Origin: Effrenium voratum
Lineage: Eukaryota > Sar > Dinophyceae > Suessiales > Symbiodiniaceae
DNA: 64,000 nucleotides
NCBI GenBank assembly: GCA_963377175.1
Contig: CAUJNA010003808.1
Location: 248,001-312,000 of the forward strand
Reading direction: 5' to 3'
The notes under the pieces were generated by a model, which had not been told where the DNA came from, ran no database searches, and saw nothing but the letters and a program-made list of their open reading frames with translations. Shown piece after piece: positions 51,201-61,554 of this stretch. Every line of letters starts with the position of its first letter. The stretch's first letter is position 1. A program made the position numbers and the translations under genes.

Positions 51201-51884
51201 AGTTCGCCGCCCCGTCAAACCTTGGCACGGCTGTGCGGGCGATTTGGGGTAAAAATCCACGACACTGAGGGCAACTACAATGTGCGCGACGCCACGGACT
51301 TTGTCGCAGAAGTGCGCAGGATCCTGCGGTGGTATCGACACAGAAAGAGATCCACGCTGCTGCGAAGGCGACAGGTTCTACGGGAGCGTCAGCAGCGCAT
51401 CATCCCCGGCAAGACGGGCGTCCTGAGCAAGAAGGTCCGGGCACACCTCCGACGACTTCGGCGGCCGGTTCGAGTGGAGAGCTTCATGCACTGGCGAGAC
51501 ATGGCGATACAGACATTGCGAGCTGGGATAGCAGTACAAAGCGGCACTGTCTGCGTGGAACGCTACTGGGCGGCCTTGCTGAACTACATTGCACCTCAGG
51601 TCCGGCAAATGTCGCCAGCTTGGTGGTTCGTCTTGGCACAGTTGAGCTTCGCCAAGTGGAACTACCAGCATTTCAGTCTTGATGCCCTGCCCGGTATAGC
51701 AGAGCGAGATGCTGAAATCCAAAGCAAGTTGTCTACCTGCACCTTGCTGGCGCGAGCCCTTCATGACAGTGAGCTCAGCGAAGCCATCGGATTGCACGAC
51801 CTGTTTGATCCTTTCCGGCATGATGACGATGCGCAGTTTGCGGAGGCAAAGACTTTGTCCGCTGAGAGTGGTCTTGGTGACTAG
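48236..51884 (+). CDS. Transposase-like gene of a dinoflagellate multicopy family (multi-exon)
   Basis: ATG 48236 (MDVLLLSQESLNLLLDGRAS). Segment 1 runs to about 48760. A segment near 49560-50335 has RCLTCGKSYPVKPSDIRRHF (C-x2-C...H finger), LPRLRALRGVLRQALMSYLP, VYSGSAVKGDGNFKIAARIK (first acidic residue, KDZ/hAT-like DGNF pattern) and ATAVIYGWCGVDGCLL. After further short exons the last long one (ATG 51030 to 51884) has PVRVESFMHWRDMAIQTLRA, SGTVCVERYWAALLNY and PAWWFVLAQLSFAKWNYQHF, like the ER-W dimerisation region of hAT/KDZ-type transposases. I remember this motif order from many dinoflagellate proteins. No terminal repeats were found. Several frame changes mean introns or decay. Confidence 0.55.
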
Positions 51885-51889
51885 TACGT

Positions 51890-52379
51890 AGCAAGCTGAG
51901 GTCTCGTGCGTACACCTGGCAGTGTCCTCTAAAGCCAAGTGTCTTGTCCCTATCGCTGGGTGATGCGTAGAATCAGTTTTGACTTGCGCTGCCGCGGCAA
52001 ACAGCGCCTCCTCTTGGACACTTGTCAGGCAGCGCGTGTTGTCACACTCCATAGCAGTCCTCTCATTTCCTGAATTCAGAGGCTGTCGCGCAAACGATGC
52101 CCTGCGACGGACAACAGAGTACTTTCGTGCCGACGTTTGCCATATGGGTATGTCTCTAATTGGGGTGCCCCCAAAATGGTGGTTTTCCTGTTGGTTTCCC
52201 TTTAAGATCAACCAAAAAGGAGTTCCCATAAAAAAAGACAGAACCATATATTGTTTCCATTTGTTTTTTGCCCCGAGCGCTTCCACACAATAGCCTAACC
52301 ACTGTTGGAATCGCGGTGGTCCACGTTTGTTTTTGGATGACAGCTACAAGTACAGGTGCCATCCATCCTTCTGCATATG
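51890..52379. other. No supported gene
   Basis: The stretch holds the GCGCTG...CAGCGC imperfect hairpin at about 51985-52010 and otherwise no recognisable feature. Confidence 0.35.
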
Positions 52380-53638
52380 AAGCCAGGTTGCAAAGACCTA
52401 GCGTGCTTGGTGCTTTCGCCGAGCTGTTAGGCCCTCTTGCTTCCTGATTGACGTTTGTTGCCGCGGAGCAGTTTGGGTTAGTTGACAGTTTGACTTACTG
52501 CTGCAAGATGTCTAAATCACGGGGCCAGATCTTGCTGGTAACATCTTGGGGCCTGAGCCTGGCGCGGTAGACGTCTTCTGACCCTGTCGCAGGCGCGTGG
52601 CGTTGCAAACAGTGGCCCAGGCTCCAAGTTACAGTTTTGCCCAAGCAGGAATTGTCAGCTGCTCGTCAGACAGGTTGCGAAGACCTAGCGTGCTTGGTGC
52701 TTTCGCCGAGCTGTTAGGCTCTCTTGCTTCCTGGTTGACGTTTGTTGCCATGGGTATCGTTTGTTGGCTTCTTTGGATATTGCCACAAGACGTCTAACAT
52801 CACCGGATCAGATTCTGGGGGCTCAGATCCTGCAGGCGGCTTTTGCCAGGACGCTGGCTGGCCAAGTTTTTCTATTGCCACGACAACGGCTTGACAGACC
52901 GCTTTCCTGCCGTCAGGGGTGAGGTGAAGTCATGGCCGTTTTTTTTAACCGCGCAAACGTCAGCGCTGCCTCGATAAAAGAAGCGCGAAGTGTCTCAAGC
53001 GTTGGAGTGTGCAGCGTTTGGTCATGAGATATAGCAAGGGCCTTCCCGCGGAGGCTTTTTGGGCAACTGGTGACCCCTTTGCCTACCCAATAGTTTTGTT
53101 ACCTGCTGAGGAAGATTTCATTCAGGAGAGGTTTTCTTGCGAGAGGGTGTGCGGGCCTCCCGGCGTACACCCGTTCGCGGACTACCGGGAGGGGTTTTCT
53201 TGCGAGAGGGTGCGCGGGCCTCCCGGCGTACACCCGTTCGCGGACTACCGGGAGGGTTTTTCTTGCGAGAGGGTGTGCGGGCCTCCCGGCGTGCACCCGT
53301 TCGCGGGTTACCGGGATGGACTTGGCACTGCACCACCTTGTTTTAACAAACCTTCCGTTGCATCTGCACCTAACAACAACTGGGAACTATGAGCGTAGAT
53401 TTGAATTTGGGGGAGAATGGCGCTCCCCCTGGTGAATTTGATGACTTCGAAGATCCTGGTGTTGGCAGTGTCAAACAGAGTTGCGGTCCGAGTGAAGCCA
53501 CATGTGAGGGTGTTTGTGCCTGCGTGAGCGTTTTTCACATGTCATGTTGCGGCATGCACACATGTTTGCCAGTGTCTGCAGTTTTTTTAATACTTGTGTA
53601 CATGGCGTGCTCAAGCGGAAGGGGCAGTGCTGTGCACT
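52380..53638 (+). repeat. Dispersed repeat A, downstream direct copy (longest)
   Basis: 52620-53638 matches 43853-44866; 52535-52905 matches 39215-39600; the part from 52380 to 52560 matches, inverted, 14370-14540 and 15630-15800. An internal piece (CTAGCGTGCTTGGTGC...) occurs twice, at 52396 and 52684. The 63-bp units are at 53130-53315. Confidence 0.9.
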
Positions 53639-53748
53639 GCCTTGTGCGGCAGCGGTGGGCCAGCTGCTGGCGCTGTTTGCGCCGGTGCGTGACGGGATGC
53701 TAGTGCCACCGCGATGTGAGACGGCAAGGTAAAACGACAGCTGGAGTG

Positions 53749-55730
53749 CCTGATAGGATATATATATATATATATATGTGTATATATATATTGTATCGGA
53801 GTCTGCAAATACAATTCAACTTTTCCAGCCTGTTTCTCTGTTCGACTGTTTGCTCATTACCTACTGCGCGTGCACGCCGCGAATAAAACAAAAAAAACGA
53901 GTTTTTTGACATTCAGCAAAAACTCGGTTTTTTTCGGCTTTCCCATTTCCATGGTAGACTGAGCTGTAGGTCTGTATCTAGCAGCGCAAAACATCTCGGA
54001 TTTCGGCTAACTCTGCGTCACCGAAAACAATTGGGCCAGACGGAGGCTCAATGAAGAAGGCTGGCGCTGCAGGACAGGTAAGACATCCACTTGTGTACGT
54101 GATAAAGTATATATTGTGTCGGAGTCTGCAAAATAGAATTCAACTTGATAAAGTAATTCAACCTGAGAAGGAAGCGCACGAAAGCCAGCTTTTTCCCCGT
54201 GCAAGCGCCTCGCCAAACGGAGGGAGTCTCCGCCGCCGCTCGACCGGGCCCTCGCATCCAGCCGAGCACTTATCTGCCTAAGCCTTCACTCCCGCTGGTT
54301 GCATGCATGTAAGCGCAGGCAACGCAGAGCTGATACGAATGCAGGCGGCTGGACTGGACATGCCCAGTATTGTGTGTACCATAGAAAACACAAGCACAAA
54401 AGCAGCTGCAACAACCCAGGAGCCATGCGCAGCTAGAAGAAGAGCTGGGGCGAGCTTGAGGTCCGTCTAACATTTGGAACGGCCAACAACAATAGCGGAA
54501 GCAACGCGGCTCTGTTACGAACGCAGGTCGCTGAACTTGACATGCCCAGCATCCCCGCCCAGCATCCCCAACCCCCTCGACACGGAAGAATTAGGAATGG
54601 GGCCGCTGAACTGAAAGTGCCGAGCATCCCCAGCCCATTGAAGCTTAACATCCCCAGCATCCCCAACCCCCTCGAAACGGAACTGTTAAGAATGCAGGCC
54701 GCTGAAGTTTGACGTCCCCAGCATCCCCAGCCCATTGAAGCTTAACATCCCCAGCATCCCCAACCCCCTCGAAACGGAACTGTTAAGAATGCAGGACCCT
54801 GAGCTTGACATCCCAGCATCCCCAGCGCACTCCATCCAGCAAGCCCAACCCGCTCCAAGTGCGAAGAAACTGCTGAAATTGGACGCGGGAAATCCCCCCT
54901 CGCCCGCACCCCCCTAGTACTCACTTCGTTCGCCAAAACTGAACTCAGCCTACGCCTCCGCAGGAGGCTGGCTTTCGTGACAACTTTTCCTGCCCATTTG
55001 TCTGTTCGACTGTTTGCTCATGACCTACTGCGCGTGCACGCCGCGAATAAACAAAAAAACGAGTTTTTTGACATTCAGCAAAAACTCAGTTTTTTTCAGG
55101 TTTCCCATTTCCAAGGTAGACTGAGCCGTAGGTTTGTGTCTTGCGGTGCGAAACATCTCGGATTTCGATAAACTTTGCGTCGCCGAAAACAATTGTGGCA
55201 GCTGAAGGCTGAATGAAGAAAGCTGGCGTTGCAGGAGAGGTACGACATCCGCTAGTGTGCGTGATAGAGTATATATTGTATCGGAGTCTGCGCATAGCAC
55301 TCAATTTGTCCTGCCTATTTCTCTGTTTGACCGTTTCCTCATTACCTACTGCGCGTGCGCGCCGCGACTAAAACAAAAAAACCGAGTTTTTTTGTCATTC
55401 AGCAAAAACTCGGTTTTTTCCGGTTTCCCATTTCCAAGGTAGACTGAGCCGTAGGTTTGTGTCTTGCAGTGCATAACATCTCGGATTTCGGTAAACTTTG
55501 CGTCACCAAAAACAATTGGGCCAGCTGGAGGCTGAATGAAGAAAGCTAGCGCTGCAGGAGAGGTAAGACATCCGCTTGTGTACGTGATAGCGTATATATT
55601 GTATCGGAGTCTGCAAAATAGAATTCAACTTTTCCTGCCTATTTCTTTGTTTGACCATTTTTCCTCATTATCTACTGCGCGTGCACGCCACGAATCAACC
55701 AAAACAAAAACGGTTTGTGAAATTCAGTAG
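53749..55730 (+). repeat. ~325-bp tandem array with an internal insertion
   Basis: Units begin near the word ATATATTGTRTCGGAGTCTG at 53789, 54110, 55271 and 55595. Each carries a CTACTGCGCGTGCACGCC block, a hairpin of CGAGTTTTTT with AAAAACTCGG, and CATCTCGGATTTCG. Between the second and third units lies an insert (about 54130-54985) with its own short repeat. A (TA)n microsatellite is at 53757-53790. Confidence 0.88.
54530..54840 (+). repeat. ~88-bp repeat of CCCAGCATCCCCAACCCCCTCG
   Basis: The phrase CAGCCCATTGAAGCTTAACA plus CATCCCCAACCCCCTCGAAA occurs twice in full (54629-54700 and 54718-54790) and once in degraded form (54540-54590). It lies inside the insert that splits the 325-bp array. 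Confidence 0.88.
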
Positions 55731-55974
55731 AAGAGAGACGCAGAGCCTTCCACCTAGTGGTTGCATGTTGCTCCATGCTGTGACTACCCCGTGGTGTGTT
55801 TGTTGCAACAAGCAGATGCCATGAAGCAATGAATGCCTTGCTGCCCGCTGCTACAGCCTTGCCGTGGGCAGGGCTGCCCAACATGCACATGCTGCAGATA
55901 AGCCACATCGATTAAGCCATTTTGTGATGCCACATAGCCAGTCTCAGACATAGTGAGAACCCAGCCAGATCTCC

Positions 55975-56062
55975 AGCCACGGGGCCACTTGGAGCCACTT
56001 GGAGCCACTTCAAGTGGCAGTGCCACTTGGAGTGGCTTGAAGTGGCCCCAAGTGGCAGATTC
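55975..56062. repeat. Overlapping CCACTTGGAG palindromes
   Basis: GCCACTTGGA is repeated three times, followed by inverted copies (TCAAGTGGC, CCAAGTGGC), so several alternative hairpins are possible. Confidence 0.8.
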
Positions 56063-56154
56063 AGAATCCTCCCGGATTGCACGTCCTCTCCAAATTCGAG
56101 TTGCCAACCCATACCAGTTATCCTCGGGAGCCTTGTTGAGCACAAGGTAACTCC

Positions 56155-58209
56155 TCAACTTGGACATTGCCCTCGTGTGTTGCTCTTCTCCGCCCGTAGT
56201 TCCGCGGTTTGCATAGGTGGTGGCCACTTCCGCATCTCGGCTAAATTCTTGACCACCAACTCATTGCAATTTGGCGCGTCCAGTAGATTTGCCATGACTT
56301 CCATAACCCGATGCATGCGTGCCAATGATCTGGATCCTTCGCAACTGAGCGAGACCTCATACACATAGGCCGGAGTCATAATCAATTCGGGAATACGGAC
56401 TCCTCGACAATCAGACTTCGCACACCATGCCGCGAGCACCTGGTCGAGTGGAACTTTTGTTGTGGTAATGATGGCGCCAGACTGAGTCGCACACGCACCA
56501 AATGGAATCAGCGCTTTCATCGGCACATACAATACGACCACGTACACCTGCCCAAAGAACTCCCTCTTCGATAGCACATTCCGTTTGTCCCAAGGCGCTA
56601 ATATGCTGTAATAGTTATCGACGCGCCCATCGAGGCCCATAGACCGAAGTCCATACCTCATGGTGTCCTCGAGATCGCCAACCTTTATGGTGAAGTAGCT
56701 CCCCCCAGAATACTCCGCGAAGCCTTCGTCGATCGGCCAAATGTGCTTGGCAGGGTTGTAATTTGCGCAGATCGCCACCGGCTCCCACATGCCGTCGCAC
56801 TGATCAAATATCCAGTCGAGTTGGTCATCATTAAGCCTGAAATCATGTCCAAATCTTTCACGATCGTATTTGTCAACCCGCCAACAAATGATGGAGAAGC
56901 GTGAGGACCCATAGTTGCGGATTTCCATGTGGACCAAGTCCACGCAAATCGCCGCTATCATGTCCGTCGTCATGGCCCGATCATCAGTGAGATGGCTCGC
57001 CATAGAACGTACATCAGTAAGGACCTGAAACTTCACCCATCCTGCATCATCGCACTTCACTCTGTGCTTCCCGTCCAAGAAGTCCACGGGCTTCCCGACT
57101 CGATGACGCAGGTACTTGATCAAATGCTTCGAAAATTCGGCCACCTCATGACCTCTCATGTTGTGGAGCTGGGTTCGTGGGAATCTTCCCTCCCTGCATG
57201 GAACACACCGAACTCAGTATGGCCGGGTGGCAAAATACACATCCGACCGTAGTCGGGAATATTCTCCGTCACTGCGGTGTAGTAGCGGAGGTTCCTGTCC
57301 TCTTCCACGACGCGCATGAACGCTCGATCCGTGTCATGGTTGGGCAAAAATCTCCCATCTTCTTTCTCCAGCTCGTTCAGGATCACACTGCAAAAGTCAT
57401 CATGGTCCCCTGGGCCAATGTCTTCGGGATTTCCGCATTGCGATCTGCCTTGTCCGCCGACGTACTGTACCGCCGACGTACTGTGTCGCCAGCTCCATCA
57501 TCTTGATGGGATTTTGCCTCCACCGAATCATCGGTGCAAGCGCAGGTCGCTGCGCGGGCTCCGCCCGCCTCCATCGGTTTGCCCCCTTCTTCGGCTCCTC
57601 GGGCTTCTCCTCCGGCTTTGCAGTTGCATCACCTCCACGAGCTGACGACGACGATGCTGCTTCTCCGCTCTCGTTATAAGTGGCCTTCTCCTCCGCCTCG
57701 GCCAACTCGCGCAGCATACCCACCATTGACTTCACCTTCTCCTTCCCGCAATCAACCAGCTTGTGACTTCTTGAATTGCAGACAGGACATCTGTCCGTAG
57801 ACAGGATCTCGCCAACGCTCTCAGCCAGTTTCCTCTTGCGTGTGGGTGTCGTCGCCGGTTCTTCCGACATTTCGACGTCTTTGCTCCCGTCCCCTCCGTC
57901 AGCTTCGGCCCGATCAGGAGGGAATGCGTCCTCTCCTGTCTTCCCTCCGCTTTCTTCGGGTTCGGGAGACGTGCCGTAGTCGGGTGCAGGGGATGCGCCC
58001 TCTGCCCCCTCCCTGGCGACGTCGTCAGTTCCCATTTCAACATCCTCGTCTGAGTCTTTCTTTCCCAGTTCAGGAGACTCCTGTTCGAGCACAGTGACAG
58101 CCTCCGGTAGCGCCAAGGACTGACGGAACGCGCCGTGGAAGTCCATCTCGTCACCATCATCCACGGGGGATAGGAACACAGGCGAGGGCAGCTTGTTGTA
58201 CCACTCCAT
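56155..58209 (-). CDS. CCHC zinc-knuckle plus Tpt1/KptA-like (RNA 2'-phosphotransferase-like) protein
   Basis: From ATG 58209 (MEWYNKLPSPVFLSPVDDGD) an acidic region leads to CPVCNSRSHKLVDC, an exact C-x2-C-x4-H-x4-C knuckle near residue 155. Another segment (57386-57160) follows, and then, from about 57159, SKHLIKYLRHRVGK and DDAGWVKFQVLTDV, the winged-helix start of Tpt1/KptA. Later come MRYGLRSMGLDGR and YVVVLYVPMKALIPFGAC, then GAIITTTKVPLDQVLAAW, matching the GL-x2-M and beta-rich end of that family. Tpt1 removes 2'-phosphate from spliced tRNA using NAD. Here the H-G-T of the family seems to be replaced (SYFTIKVGD), so activity is doubtful. The frame changes once, near 57160-57200, and once near 57400. 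Confidence 0.6.
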
Positions 58210-58583
58210 TACCCCCGGGATTTACCGTCCTTCCGATTGTAGGGCGGCATGCAAAACCTGTAGTCCTGCCCATAGATATGAATCGAGTGTTCCAACGAAT
58301 GGAGAATCATGTTGATGTCCCCCCAACCGAGGAATTCCACCACCTCGGAGTGCCACGAGTATCCGGCCAATGCGCGCAAAGCGCCCAAGACAGCCTCGAT
58401 TGCATCTCCCATGATCTCCTCGTTCCTGGTGTCCCCGAAAAGCCGGTTAAGCTCGTCCTGGGAGTACAGATGGGCCCACCAACCGGCATACGCCCGGTTG
58501 CCTGCGTCGTAGTGGAAAACTACCGAAAACTCTGCCGTCCATGCCGTTTGTCGACCGACGCGGAAATACAGCTCCGGATACAT
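58209..58583 (-). CDS. Hypothetical ORF overlapping the next by TAATG
   Basis: From ATG 58583 (MYPELYFRVGRQTAWTAEFS) to TAA 58209-58211, which shares its last A with the ATG of the following ORF. It contains EIMGDAIEAVLGALRALAG, slightly like the second signature of RNase III domains, but no catalytic motif before it. It may be the N-terminal part of the Tpt1-like protein if a small intron or shift lies at the junction, or a separate upstream cistron. Confidence 0.5.
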   Translation of the reverse strand: MYPELYFRVGRQTAWTAEFSVVFHYDAGNRAYAGWWAHLYSQDELNRLFGDTRNEEIMGDAIEAVLGALRALAGYSWHSEVVEFLGWGDINMILHSLEHSIHIYGQDYRFCMPPYNRKDGKSRG

Positions 58584-58599
58584 GCCATAAGAATCGAAT

Positions 58600-58745
58600 A
58601 AGATAAATATTTATTTTTATAATTATTCAATTGTTGGTTTATAGAATTATACAAAATTTTTCATATAATTATATAAACAGTTTATATAATTATATAAACA
58701 GTTTAGATAATTATATAAATTGGTTCGTGTAGTTATTGCATTTGT
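58600..58745. repeat. AT-rich stretch with ~22-bp tandem units
   Basis: ATATAATTATATAAACAGTTT occurs twice and a third unit is partial (ATAATTATATAAATTGG). Lies directly upstream of the minus-strand Tpt1-like gene, so it may be promoter or a relic. Confidence 0.8.
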
Positions 58746-58835
58746 CTCTTACTTTTCAAGCACAGGGCACACGTGTAAAGTTTGAGGGCACTCAGTGTTT
58801 TCCACGCCCCGCCGAGTCTTTGTTTTTCACCCGCT

Positions 58836-60799
58836 TCATGTAGATCCTGGAGGGTGTACTTTGGCCCAAGCGAGATGGAGGGCGAGCCGGTACTTTCGCA
58901 GCGTTTTGTCTGCGCAAGTTAAAGCGGAGCAGCCGCTGGAGGAGGCGGCCGCTAGAGTCTTTATTCGGCCCATCAGGTCTTCTTGAACCATGCAAGATGC
59001 CCAAACTGGATTGATCTGATTAGATCTTTGAGCTATGTGCAGCAAGTCATGCCATTTTTTGGTCACTAGAAAAAGTTCCTCACCTCGTGCCAGGCAGCGT
59101 GTTCGCAAGTCCTGAGCAGGCAATGCGGAGGTTGAGTATTGCCGCAAGCTACAGCAACCCTGTCCGCCTGATAAAGTCGTAGAAGCTCTTTGGTGGCGCG
59201 CAGAAAGTTTTCGTAGACTGGCGGAGGCAGGCGAAGATCTTCGGCATGGTCTTGGAGACATTGGTCCATCTGCAGCGATCGCTCGAGACACATCTTCAAC
59301 TGCAAGTCCTCACGAGAGCTGCCGGCATGAATGCTCCAAAGTTGAAGTAGCGGCCGGGCGCACGCACGGATGTCCACGGTGCGTCCTTTGAGCTTTGGTG
59401 CAAGCTCTTTGCGCTGCCACGAACTTGGCTGGAGGTGCCGGAGGAAGCGGCCAATCTCAGGCCAAGACTCGCCTGAGTTCGCCAAGCACGTTTGCAGAGC
59501 TGGCCAGCCTATTTTCCGCAGCAAAAGTTCAAGGGTTGATCCCAGAAGGAATGGTCCGCCCCCAGGTGCTTCGTGTGCATGAGGTCTGGCTGCACTGCCA
59601 GCCCGCTCAGTCCGGGCACTTCTGAGAACAGTGGGCTGCGCTTGGCAGCAAAGCGAGCCTGCCACTCGTCGGCCGTGAGTAGTGGCGGAAATGGCCGCGC
59701 GAGCAGGTTGTTGCGATGCACCCCGCAGAGTTGGCACGGCTCCAGTGCGTTGTGCGCTGGCAGTCCCAGCCAGCTAGGATGGAAAGCTAAGTCAGCCTGA
59801 ATGCAAATCAAGATGCCGCAGCCAGCGCCGACTTTGTCGATGGGGCCGTGCCCTGGGACCTACAAGTTCTGGCCGGTCTCGGATCTCACGGTCGTCACCC
59901 TGGCAACTTGTGGCGAGACCTATGCTCGCGTCTGGGTGCTAACTTCTTGCGTGAAATCAACATCATGACTGTGCCATTGAAGGCAAGTGCCAGCACCCGA
60001 GCCACTTACGAACCTTTTTAGTTAGCTAGAAAAAGATATTTGCATGCTCAGAAAAAAGTTGTATGGCCACGCGCATGGCCGTTGTCGCTGTCGCCAAGGC
60101 AGTCCTCTTGCTGGTCCCTGCGACGTGTCGGTTCTATGGCCTCATGAAATGTTCAGTGCCATGTATCACTGCTATAAAGAGGGGTGGCAGTCCTTGGCGC
60201 CCACCGACATTGATCTAGCAGACTTTTGGGCCACACTGGCCGATGCTTCTCAGCTCCAAGGACATCCCATCTGGCAACGTGAGGATCGGAGCCTCTGTGT
60301 TCCGCTAGCTTTGCACGGCGACGAAGTGCCGGTGATAGCCACAGGTACTGCGCACTCCCGCAGCTTATTGGTCGTCAGTTGGAGGAGCTTGGTAGGCAAG
60401 AGATCGGCCAAGCTTGGCAATTTCGTCTGTGCCTTAGTTTGGGCACACCTCGTCAGCAAAGCGAACGCTTGCCACACGCCAGCCGCCGTCTGGAGAAGGC
60501 TCGCGTGGTCCCTGCGCGCTTTGCAGTCTGGAGTGTGGCCGTCCACGAACTGGAAGGGCCAGCCACTGCACGACCCCCGAGCAGGACAGCTTCTAGCTGA
60601 CCGGGAACGCATACATGTATCATGTAGATCATGCGCAGCAGGAGTCATGCCAAGCATATGATATGCAGTCCGGCCACGATATGGCTTGTACTTGCGCCAC
60701 TGACAGAAGGCCCCAGCCAAGTTGCTCCAGCAAATGTAGCACCAGTTTGCTCTGCGGAGTCGGCCCAGGGTCGCGGCAGAGTTTGCGCTTCCGACCCAT
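58836..60799 (-). pseudogene. Transposase-like gene with an inverted middle segment
   Basis: Piece 1, minus strand: ATG 60799 (MGRKRKLCRDPGPTPQSK) to SYAWHDSCCA near 60645. Piece 2, plus strand, about 59812-60610: DFVDGAVPWDLQVLAGLGSH, HPIWQREDRSLCVPLALHGD, then NWKGQPLHDPRAGQLLA. Piece 3, minus strand, 59811-58836: ICIQADLAFHPSWLG, CQLC, LAVQPDLMHTKHLGADHS, then TKKWHDLLHIAQRSNQINP and SCMVQEDLMG to the stop at 58836. The same order (target-strand segment with GVP or GDEVP, C-x2-C, D-x2-H-x3-LG, K-x2-H) is found uninterrupted on one strand in the gene at 3908-5865. So the middle piece appears flipped in place. Piece 3 also changes frame twice. Reading as one protein is not possible now. Confidence 0.6.
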
Positions 60800-61050
60800 G
60801 GCGCTGCGCTCTAGCCTGAACTCGAGCAATAAAGACAAATCTTGTCGAGCCTCTGACACTTCCAGCAAGCTGCAGATGCATGCGCCGAAGCTAGGTCGTA
60901 TGTTTGACGGGCAGCGTGCTTTTTTTTTGTCTGACCGCTGAGCGTCGAGTAGCAGGCTAGGCTGCGTACACCCCTGAACTTTCTGCCCATCCAGAAAGTC
61001 AACAAAAAGGCGCCCGTGTGGGCTCATAAGCGAGATTTGCCAAGGCAGGC

Positions 61051-61473
61051 TCACAGCAGGGCCTTAGCAAGTTTCAAGTGCTCCAGCAAGTTCTTCAGGG
61101 TCTGCGCGACCTCCTGGAGCTTGGTAGTGACGCTGGCTTCTGTCAGCGCGCTCCCATCCGCCATGCGCCGACAGGACCGGATGGCGCTCAGAGCGGCGTG
61201 GCCTTGCTGCAAGGCCATATACTCTTCCGCGAGGGAGTCTCGCACAGTGGACACGAGGTTGGAAGGATCCGGCTTGGTCGTGAGCTTTGTCAGGACGCCG
61301 CCCACCTCGAGGAGTCCGCGATTGCTCGCTTCGTAGGCGGCGTCGAGCTTGGCCACGATTGTTGGAGGCAGCAAAGGAGACCCTGCGCCTGATCCAGGGA
61401 GCAGGGTCAAAGCCAGGGGTGGGGCCTGGCCGCCAACGGACGCACCAATCCTCAGCGAGGACTCGCTCATCAA
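61051..61473 (-). CDS. Helical hypothetical protein, 140 aa
   Basis: From about 61470 (ATG near 61467) with SESSLRIGASVGG, then VAKLDAAYEASNRGLLEVGG and VTTKLQEVAQTLKNLLEHLK to a stop at 61051-61053. It is predicted to be mostly helical, with a possible coiled coil at the end. No family recognised. It lies just downstream of the K/A-rich gene on the same strand and may be its last exon. Confidence 0.45.
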   Translation of the reverse strand: MMSESSLRIGASVGGQAPPLALTLLPGSGAGSPLLPPTIVAKLDAAYEASNRGLLEVGGVLTKLTTKPDPSNLVSTVRDSLAEEYMALQQGHAALSAIRSCRRMADGSALTEASVTTKLQEVAQTLKNLLEHLKLAKALL

Positions 61474-61554
61474 GCAAGCTGTGAAGTTACAGTGATCTCA
61501 GAGTTATCTCGACTCTGTTACAATATGTCATCAAAGGTCCTGTTTTTTCAGGTC

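Noticed and set aside
51985..52012. Further member of the family 1 hairpins (GCGCTG...CAGCGC)
   Set aside because: The loop is much longer and the CTGCG-N4-CGCAG core is absent.
43853..53638. LTR retrotransposon with 1-kb LTRs
   Set aside because: No reverse transcriptase, integrase or protease motif lies between; repeat A lacks TG...CA ends and target duplications, and partial copies occur in other settings.
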